Shown piece by piece: positions 13,581 to 19,299 of a stretch of DNA of 19,299 nucleotides. This DNA comes from Anderseniella sp. (GTDB lineage Bacteria; Pseudomonadota; Alphaproteobacteria; Rhizobiales; Aestuariivirgaceae). The DNA lies in contig JABDRA010000474.1 of assembly GCA_013041995.1 (NCBI GenBank), positions 1 through 19,299 on the forward strand. Reading direction: 5' to 3'. The position numbers and the translations under genes are program-made. Numbering within the stretch: the stretch's first letter is position 1; each line of letters begins with the position of its first letter. Below the pieces are notes generated by a model. It ran no database searches and was not told where the DNA came from. It saw nothing but the letters and a program-made list of their open reading frames with translations.

Positions 13581-14393
13581 TCAGCCAGCAACCGTATGAA
13601 GCCGTTCACTGATCTCGTCAAGCAGTGCTTTGGAACCGGCCATGAAGCCGTTCTGGCGGGTGTTGCTGCGATTGTAGATGAAACGCTTGCCGTCAAGGTC
13701 GAGTGTACCCCCACCGGCTTCATGCACGATCAGGTCTCCCGGCGCCAGGTCCCAGTCGTGTTTCTTGCCAAATGCAATGGCGCCGTCATATTCGCCGGCC
13801 GCGACGACACAGTGACGCAAAATGAGGGACGTTGTCATGGCACAGTTTATTTGCGGAACCGGAGACTTCCATTTGCTTTGGCTGATGGCGCTCTTGTGGG
13901 CAACAAAGCTTGAGCCGTCCAGTTTTGACTTGCCTGACGCGCGCATGGTCGTGCCGTTCAGCCGGGCGCCGGCACCCAGGATCGCCTCATAGAACCTGTC
14001 CTGCGCAGGGGCAAAGGCCGCCGCTGCCACTGGCCGGCCTTGTGACAACAGGCACGCACCTACACACCAGTGGTCTGAACCGCCCAGGTAGGCCGATGTA
14101 CCGTCAATCGGGTCAGCCACCCAGACGTTGGGCTTTTGCTGGGTTCCCTCTTCGCGGCCAATTTCCTCCGAAAGCCAGCCGAAGTCAGGCGTCGCGGCCT
14201 GCAGTCTTGCCGCCAGCAACTGATCAACTGCCAGATCGGCGTCCGACACCGGCGTACCGTCCGTCTTGTCCCAGGCCTCGACACCGGCCCTGGACATGCG
14301 CAGCGCCAGTTCGCCCGCCTCGCGCACTGCATCGCATAACAGCTCGTGCTCTTTGTGCCAAAGGCCGGTTGATGTGATGTCAGGCGCCTGCAA
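13581..14393 (-). CDS. cysQ: Inositol monophosphatase family / 3'(2'),5'-bisphosphate nucleotidase-like
   Basis: The 270-residue protein carries the Mg-dependent phosphatase motifs. These are the metal-binding pair SEE at 75-77, DPIDGT at 94-99, and WD at 214-215 within DWDLAPGDLIVHEAGG. A KTDGTPVSDADL segment lies at about 43-54. The family hydrolyses phosphate from inositol phosphates or from PAP, which relieves sulfur-metabolism inhibition. The exact substrate cannot be read, so the cysQ name is the usual one for this position and not certain. The start is TTG 14393-14391, supported by GGAGG nine bases upstream. The start lies inside the last codons of pmbA, giving a 14-base overlap. Translational coupling is likely. 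Confidence 0.85.
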   Translation of the reverse strand: MQAPDITSTGLWHKEHELLCDAVREAGELALRMSRAGVEAWDKTDGTPVSDADLAVDQLLAARLQAATPDFGWLSEEIGREEGTQQKPNVWVADPIDGTSAYLGGSDHWCVGACLLSQGRPVAAAAFAPAQDRFYEAILGAGARLNGTTMRASGKSKLDGSSFVAHKSAISQSKWKSPVPQINCAMTTSLILRHCVVAAGEYDGAIAFGKKHDWDLAPGDLIVHEAGGGTLDLDGKRFIYNRSNTRQNGFMAGSKALLDEISERLHTVAG

Positions 14394-15720
14394 CAGTCAT
14401 TTCCTCCACCAGGCATGTGGGTGCATTGGTGCTTGATTTCATCTCAAGGTCATCGCCAGGTATCAGGCTGGCGAACATGTCTTTCAGATTACCGGCAATG
14501 GTGATTTCACTGACCGGATGAGTGATTTCGCCGTTCTCGATACGCAGCCCTGCAGCCCCTCGCGAATAGTCGCCGGTGACCATGTTGACCCCGGACGAGA
14601 ACATGGACGTGATCAGGATACCGTCACTGATGCCTGAGATCATGTCAGCCACTGCAACACTGCCGTTGGCCAACCGGAGGTTGGTCGATGATGGCGACGG
14701 TTGCCCGCCGGTTGAGCGTGCAGCACGGCCATTGCTGGTCAAGCCCAGCTTGGCGGCGGTGCGCCCGTCCAGCAGCCAGTTTGACAGCACACCGTCTTCG
14801 ACAAGGTTGAATGTTTCACAAATCACGCCTTCGGCGTCGAACGGCTTTGAGGACAGCCCGCGCACCAATTGCGGTTCATCGACAATCATGATGCCGTTTG
14901 CAAAGACCTGTTGTCCCATCATGTCCTTGAGAAAGCTGGTTCCGCGCACGACGCCGGATCCGTTGGCGGCCCGTGCCAGCAGGGACGGGAATGAACTGGC
15001 CAGGCGCGCTTCAAAGATCACCGGGCATTTCTGTGACGCCATCTTGCGCGGGTTCAGCGCACGTACGGCCCTTTCACCGGCTCGCTTGCCTATAGTGTGG
15101 GCCTCTTCAAGATCGGCAAAGTGTACCTTGGAAGAATAGTCGTAATCACGCTCCATGGATGTGCCTTCACCGGCAATTGCCGATGCGGATATGGAATAAC
15201 CGGTGCGCCGGTAGGTGCCTGAAAATCCGTTGGAGGTGACCAGCGCAATTTCCCGATGGCCTGCACTTGCCCCCGCCCCATCGGTTTTGGTGACCCCCTT
15301 GACCTCATGGCATGCGGCTTCTGCGGCCAGCGCCAGGCCGGTCAGGGTCTCGGTGTCGGGCCGGGCATCATCGGCAAGCTCAAGCCCGTCCGGCGCGTCG
15401 GCCCTGCCGGTCGTGTCCTGTAAACTCAAGGACGCATCAGGCGGCGCAATCTTTGCCATCGCAACGGCGCGCTCGGCCAGGGTCTGGTAATCCTGCGTGG
15501 TGCGTGCCGTACCGGACACCACAGCGCTTGCGCCATTGACGAATACACGCAGGCCGAAATCCGTGGCCTCGGATCTCTCCACCTTGTCGGTAGCACCGTT
15601 CCTGACCCTGACCTGCACCGAGGTTCCGCTGACGGCCAGCACGTCTGCAGCATCCGCTCCTGCTCTCCGGGCCAGATCGAGAAACTGCTCGGCAGACGAA
15701 AGGGTATTGGAAGAACTCAT
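14380..15720 (-). CDS. pmbA: Metallopeptidase-family PmbA/TldE protein
   Basis: The 446-residue protein fits the TldE/PmbA half of the TldD-TldE protease. It has an N-terminal domain with QVRVRNGATDKVERSEATDF, GLRVFVNGASA and a middle region PVIFEARLASSFPSLLARA. The C-terminal part holds TGDYSRGAAGLRIENGEITH and ISGISDGILITSMF. In E. coli the pair processes microcin B17 and degrades unfolded peptides; TldD carries the metal site and is not in this window. The ATG overlaps the ubiA stop as ATGA, and the 3' end overlaps the phosphatase gene. Nothing in the sequence looks broken. Confidence 0.93.
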   Translation of the reverse strand: MSSSNTLSSAEQFLDLARRAGADAADVLAVSGTSVQVRVRNGATDKVERSEATDFGLRVFVNGASAVVSGTARTTQDYQTLAERAVAMAKIAPPDASLSLQDTTGRADAPDGLELADDARPDTETLTGLALAAEAACHEVKGVTKTDGAGASAGHREIALVTSNGFSGTYRRTGYSISASAIAGEGTSMERDYDYSSKVHFADLEEAHTIGKRAGERAVRALNPRKMASQKCPVIFEARLASSFPSLLARAANGSGVVRGTSFLKDMMGQQVFANGIMIVDEPQLVRGLSSKPFDAEGVICETFNLVEDGVLSNWLLDGRTAAKLGLTSNGRAARSTGGQPSPSSTNLRLANGSVAVADMISGISDGILITSMFSSGVNMVTGDYSRGAAGLRIENGEITHPVSEITIAGNLKDMFASLIPGDDLEMKSSTNAPTCLVEEMTVAGA

Positions 15721-16664
15721 GATGGCAATCTCAAAAAATTGTCGAGGATTATACCGGCAAACACGATCAGGCCGAAATTCCGGTTGGAGCGAAACAGCAT
15801 CAGGCAGCGGTCGGGATCATCCACATCAAGCCGCGCCAGTTGCCAGGCCGCGTGCAGCGCCGCTGCCGCCAGGCCGGTGTAGAAAATAATCCCGGCGCCT
15901 GCGTAAAACCCTGATGCAAACAGCAGGACGAAGGTAAGCCCAAAGAACAGAACCAGCCATTTAGGTGTCGCGGCGCCAAACTTCAAGGCGGTGGACTTGA
16001 TGCCGATGGCCAGATCGTCCTCCTTGTCCTGGTGCGCATAGATCGTGTCATAGGCAAGTGTCCATGAGATGCCCCCGAGATACATCAATATGGCCGGCAG
16101 TTCGAGGTCACCGCGCACCGCTGCCCAACCGAGCAGGGCGCCCCAGTTGAAGGCAATGCCCAGAAACACCTGTGGCCAGTAGGTGAAGCGTTTCATGAAC
16201 GGATAGACCGCAACGGTGGCCAGCGACAACACGCCGAGGCCGACGGCAAACCAGTTGAACTGCATCAGAACAAGAAAACCGGTCAATGACAGCGCGATCA
16301 TGAACATCTTCGCCTGTCCGACACTGACCTGGCCCGACGGTATCGGGCGTGACCTTGTGCGCGCCACGGCGGCATCAAAGTCACGATCCACGATGTCGTT
16401 GAATGTGCAGCCGGCTCCGCGCATGACCACGGCACCGACGAGAAACAGGGCCAGGTACCACAGGTTCGCCAGGCCGCCGCCGGACGCGGTCTGGGCCATG
16501 GCGATGGCCCACCAGCCCGGCAGCAGCAGCAGCCACCAGCCGATCGGACGTTCGAGCCGGGCAAGGCGCGCATAGGGGCGAACGGCGCGTGGCAGCAGCC
16601 TGTCGGCCCAGTGTTCACGTACCGCGTCGGCCACCCGGCCATCATTGTTTGTTGTTTGCATCAT
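15717..16664 (-). CDS. ubiA: 4-hydroxybenzoate polyprenyltransferase
   Basis: The 315-residue protein is an integral membrane prenyltransferase with several hydrophobic helices. It carries both aspartate motifs: NDIVDRDFD at 89-97 and DTIYAHQDKEDD at 206-217. These bind the Mg-diphosphate of the polyprenyl donor. It also has GWWLLLLPGWWAIAM at about 42-56 and RSRPIPSG near 104-111. It attaches the polyprenyl tail to 4-hydroxybenzoate in ubiquinone synthesis. I chose ATG 16664 (ATG 16661 follows directly) because the frame open to 16781 adds 39 unrelated residues. The family length is about 290-320. The gene leads the ubiA-pmbA-phosphatase-DUF4170 operon and is divergent from the DUF3291 gene. 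Confidence 0.95.
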   Translation of the reverse strand: MMQTTNNDGRVADAVREHWADRLLPRAVRPYARLARLERPIGWWLLLLPGWWAIAMAQTASGGGLANLWYLALFLVGAVVMRGAGCTFNDIVDRDFDAAVARTRSRPIPSGQVSVGQAKMFMIALSLTGFLVLMQFNWFAVGLGVLSLATVAVYPFMKRFTYWPQVFLGIAFNWGALLGWAAVRGDLELPAILMYLGGISWTLAYDTIYAHQDKEDDLAIGIKSTALKFGAATPKWLVLFFGLTFVLLFASGFYAGAGIIFYTGLAAAALHAAWQLARLDVDDPDRCLMLFRSNRNFGLIVFAGIILDNFLRLPS

Positions 16665-16762
16665 CTGCGTGAGTGTTAGCGCAATCGAACAGGTCTTGAA
16701 ACCACCAAACGGATGCGGCACCACATGTCGCACTGAAATCAGATGAGTTAAGGAATGGAATT

Positions 16763-17322
16763 TTGAACAGCAGGCTCGCATTGTTCACGTTCGGGGTGTT
16801 TGCCAAACCGGCGGATGATCCGGCAAATGACGGGTTTCATGTCCGCAATGACCCGATACTGGCGGCCGTCCCGCTGGCTGAAGGTTATCTCGGGCATTCC
16901 GGTTATCCGGATGAACCGGGCCGGAGATGTGGGGCGAGTATGTGTTTCCGGCATTCTATCAAGAACGGGGTGACGGCTGGACACCGCAGACATTGTCTTT
17001 ATGGCAGGACCTGGAATCAGTCATGGCCTTTGCCTATCTGGGATTGCATGGCGAGGGATTGCGCCATGGTGCGGAATGGTTCGAGCCACCGCAATGGCCG
17101 CCCTATGCCTTGTGGTGGGTCGCGAACGATCACACGCCCACCTGGCGTGAGGCCTGTGCTAGACACCTGCAATTGCATGAGCACGGTGCCAGTGAGCAGG
17201 TTTTCACCTTCAAGCAACCGTTCGGCACAGATGGAAAACCGGTTGCAATGGACGGGCAGAAGACAAAGCAGATCGCCGCCCGCAATGCGACGCGTCTTGC
17301 GGGCATCCCCAAGGCAGGATAG
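16763..17322 (+). pseudogene. DUF3291 domain protein, frameshifted
   Basis: The beginning reads LALFTFGVFAKPADDPANDG in one frame up to about DEPG near base 16920. The continuation, from about WGEYVFPAFYQERGDGW at 16929, lies in the next frame and runs to TAG 17322 with HGEGLRHGAEWFEPPQWPPYALWWV. Joined, they give a DUF3291-like protein of about 186 residues. One base appears to be missing around 16915-16925 in GGGCCGG: an extra C would restore the family-like PGPEMWGEY. The start is TTG 16763 with AAGGA eight bases upstream. This may be a real mutation or a sequencing error. The downstream half stays intact and family-like, so decay, if any, is recent. The rsmE gene follows after nine bases. 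Confidence 0.8.
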
Positions 17323-17331
17323 TCAGAGATC

Positions 17332-18081
17332 ATGGCCAGGTCACAGGGGCGGGTGCCCCGACTATATTGTGAGCAGACTTTGAGCGCGCGCAGTAAACTG
17401 ACGCTGCCGCGCGAGGCATCGCATTATCTGGTGACGGTACTGCGCTCAGGCGACGGAGCAGTGGTTCGACTGTTCAATGCCATAGACGGTGAATGGCAAT
17501 GTGTCATTTCCCATGCCAACCGCAAGGCTGCCCAGGTCATCTGTGAGGAACGCCTGCGAGAGGCAACGCCACCGCCGGACATTGATTACCTGTTCGCGCC
17601 CTTGAAGTCGGCACGCCTGGATTATCTGGCCCAGAAGGCAACCGAAATGGGTGTGCGCCAGCTACGCCCGGTCATCACCCGTCACACGGTGGCAGACAAG
17701 GTCAACCTGGACCGGTTGCGCGCCAATGCCATCGAGGCGGCTGAGCAGTGCAACATGGTCTATGTGCCGGATGTGGCAGAACCGGAAAAACTGAAAGGCG
17801 TGCTGGCAAGCTGGCCGGATGACCGCACGTTGATTTTTTGTGACGAGCGCGCCGGTCAGGCAAACCCCGTGGACACGCTGAAACAGGTGAAACCCGGTCC
17901 GATGGCCGTGCTGCTCGGCCCCGAAGGCGGGTTTTCCGAAGAAGAACGCGACATGATCCTGGCAGTGCCAACTGTCGTCGCGCTGTCGCTGGGACCACGC
18001 ATTATGCGCGCAGATACCGCCGCAGTGGCCGTTCTGGCGCTGGTACAGTCGGTTTTGGGAGATTGGTGCGCGGACAAATAA
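17332..18081 (+). CDS. rsmE: 16S rRNA (uracil-1498-N3)-methyltransferase
   Basis: The 249-residue protein has an N-terminal PUA-like RNA-binding part (RLYCEQTL, HYLVTVLRSGDGAVVRLF) and a C-terminal SPOUT methyltransferase. Family motifs are KSARLDYLAQKATEMGVRQL at 92-111, the cofactor loop LLGPEGGFSEEE at 194-205, and SLGPRIMRADTA at 219-230, which forms the deep trefoil knot. It methylates U1498 in the decoding region of 16S rRNA using S-adenosylmethionine. ATG 17332 is nine bases after the DUF3291 stop, so coupling is possible. It may share a transcript with the DUF3291 gene. A terminator follows before gshA. Confidence 0.95.
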   Translation: MARSQGRVPRLYCEQTLSARSKLTLPREASHYLVTVLRSGDGAVVRLFNAIDGEWQCVISHANRKAAQVICEERLREATPPPDIDYLFAPLKSARLDYLAQKATEMGVRQLRPVITRHTVADKVNLDRLRANAIEAAEQCNMVYVPDVAEPEKLKGVLASWPDDRTLIFCDERAGQANPVDTLKQVKPGPMAVLLGPEGGFSEEERDMILAVPTVVALSLGPRIMRADTAAVAVLALVQSVLGDWCADK

Positions 18082-18139
18082 GTTTGACTTGCCCTTGCAG
18101 GAAGTGCCGGGCTAGAGGTTTCGGCAGATAATTTTGACC

Positions 18140-18170
18140 ACACGCCCAGTCTGATCGGCGTGTTTTGATT
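18140..18170 (+). terminator. Probable terminator between rsmE and gshA
   Basis: ACACGCC pairs with GGCGTGT (7 bp, ten-base loop) and is followed by TTTTGATTT. It lies 59 bases after the rsmE stop and only 18 bases before the gshA start. It could also act in the gshA leader if gshA is read through. Confidence 0.6.
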
Positions 18171-18187
18171 TAAGGCGGATGTTCCCC

Positions 18188-19299
18188 ATGAGTGTGGCTG
18201 TTCCAGATACCGCGGAGACCCGCGCCATCATCGAAGACAAGGCGCAACTGGTGTCTTATCTTGAGGCGGGCTGCAAGCCCAAGGCCGAATGGCGCCTGGG
18301 CACCGAGCATGAGAAGTTCGCATTTCTCACGGATACACTGCGGCCCGTTCCTTACGACGGTGAGCGCTCCATCAAGGCGCTGCTGGAAGGCCTTGCGGCG
18401 AGGTTCGGCTGGACGCCCGCCATGGAAGGCGACAAGATTATCGGTCTCACCGATCCGGCGGCCTACGGCAATGTCTCACTGGAACCCGGCGGCCAGTTTG
18501 AATTGTCGGGCGCACCGCTGGAAAATGTCTTCCAGACTTGCCAGGAGGTGCATGAGCACCTGGCACAGGTACGTGAAGTGGGGGACGAGCTCGGCATCGG
18601 CTTCCTCGGGCTGGGTTTCAATCCGCTGTGGAAGCGGGAAGACATACCCCTAATGCCCAAGGGCCGCTACCAGATCATGCGCGAATACATGGCCAAGAAG
18701 GGTAGCCTGGGTCGTGACATGATGCTGCGTTCGTGCACGGTTCAGGTAAACCAGGACTTTTCGTCCGAAGCTGACATGCGCCGGAAAATGCGCGTCAGCC
18801 TTGCTTTGCAGCCGGTCGCCACGGCGCTGTTTGCAGCGTCGCCGTTCACCGAGGGCAAGCCGAACGGATTTAAAACGTTCCGGTCCGAAATCTGGCGCGA
18901 TACCGATCCAGACCGCACCGGCATGTTGCCGTTCGTGTTCGATGACGGTTTCGGTTTCGAACAATATGTCGACTATGCCATTGATGTGCCGATGTATTTC
19001 GTCAATCGCGGTGGCGACTATCTGGATTGTTCCGGTGAAAGTTTCCGCGCCTTCATGGCCGGAAAGCTGCCGCAACTGCCCGGGGAAAAACCGTCCATGA
19101 AGGACTGGGCAGATCACCTCACCACCATCTTCCCGGAAGTCCGGCTCAAGAAGTTTATCGAGCAGCGCGGCGCCGACGCAGGCGCCTGGCGCAGGCTGTG
19201 TGCCCTGCCGGCGTTCTGGACCGGCTTGCTGTATGAACAGGCATCCCTGGACGCGGCCTGGGACCTGGTCAAGGACTGGACTGCGCAGCAGCGCCAGAC
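18188..19299 (+). CDS. gshA: Glutamate-cysteine ligase, 5' part (runs off window)
   Basis: The frame is open from ATG 18188 to the window end, giving 370 residues of a protein of about 450-460 in this family. It contains KAEWRLGTEHEKFAF, including the catalytic Arg and Glu region near 36-40, NVSLEPGGQFELSG, MLRSCTVQVNQDFSSEADM, and ALFAASPFTEGKPNGFKTFR. These identify the plant/alphaproteobacterial type rather than the E. coli type. It joins glutamate and cysteine in the first, rate-limiting step of glutathione synthesis in the cytosol. Upstream is TAAGGCGG. ATG 18179 is an in-frame alternative but too close to that site. It lies 106 bases after rsmE and a probable terminator. Confidence 0.95.
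   Translation, partial: MSVAVPDTAETRAIIEDKAQLVSYLEAGCKPKAEWRLGTEHEKFAFLTDTLRPVPYDGERSIKALLEGLAARFGWTPAMEGDKIIGLTDPAAYGNVSLEPGGQFELSGAPLENVFQTCQEVHEHLAQVREVGDELGIGFLGLGFNPLWKREDIPLMPKGRYQIMREYMAKKGSLGRDMMLRSCTVQVNQDFSSEADMRRKMRVSLALQPVATALFAASPFTEGKPNGFKTFRSEIWRDTDPDRTGMLPFVFDDGFGFEQYVDYAIDVPMYFVNRGGDYLDCSGESFRAFMAGKLPQLPGEKPSMKDWADHLTTIFPEVRLKKFIEQRGADAGAWRRLCALPAFWTGLLYEQASLDAAWDLVKDWTAQQRQ

Noticed and set aside
16920..17383. Continuation of the first DUF3291 frame to 17383
   Set aside because: After base 16920 this frame loses all similarity and overlaps rsmE. The family sequence continues in the other frame.

Overview
The window comes from an alphaproteobacterial chromosome, most likely of the Hyphomicrobiales type. 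Evidence: the dnaX-ybaB-recR start, an HrcA/CIRCE-controlled groESL operon, a ubiA-pmbA-cysQ-like-DUF4170 operon facing rsmE and a plant/alphaproteobacterial-type gshA, and the trio EAL-like protein / TIGR01459 HAD hydrolase / ribF. The order and genus cannot be fixed from sequence reading alone. Most genes are housekeeping. I see no phage, no CRISPR array, no rRNA or tRNA gene and no transposase.

Layout. 1-1211 (+): the 3' end of dnaX, then ybaB and recR. 1442-2764 (+): a lone TadG-like, membrane-anchored von Willebrand A protein. 2808-4301 (-): rmuC and a cold-shock gene with its own terminator. 4302-4799: a divergent regulatory region with two palindromes, followed by an AraC-family regulator (+). 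5796-6470: a gene-free stretch holding a 285-bp element with about 40-bp inverted terminal repeats. 6471-8743 (-): terminator, groEL, groES, leader hairpin, CIRCE operator and promoter. 8817-9227 (+): a small membrane protein of unknown role. 9244-9870 (-): an exported cysteine-containing small protein with terminator and promoter. 9978-13191 (+): promoter, a degenerate EAL protein, a HAD phosphatase and ribF. 13208-13312: two palindromic elements between convergent operons. 13310-16664 (-): ubiA, pmbA/tldE, a cysQ/IMPase-family phosphatase and a DUF4170 gene, with overlaps or short gaps. 16763-18081 (+): a frameshifted DUF3291 gene and rsmE. 18140-19299 (+): terminator and the 5' part of gshA.

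Functional links. ybaB and recR sit behind dnaX as in many bacteria (replication and recombinational repair). rmuC limits rearrangements. GroES/GroEL form the chaperonin and are probably repressed by HrcA. RibF makes FMN and FAD, UbiA makes the ubiquinone precursor, GshA starts glutathione synthesis and RsmE methylates 16S rRNA.

The most interesting non-coding signals are two repeat families. One has the core ACCAAAGGAAGTAATTATT, in four copies: two form the inverted ends of a MITE-like element and two abut stop codons, one of these apparently supplying the ribF ribosome-binding site. The other is a pair of palindromes in opposite orientation after ribF that share an outer-stem and bulge design but differ in the inner stem. 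No clearly new multi-gene system is visible.
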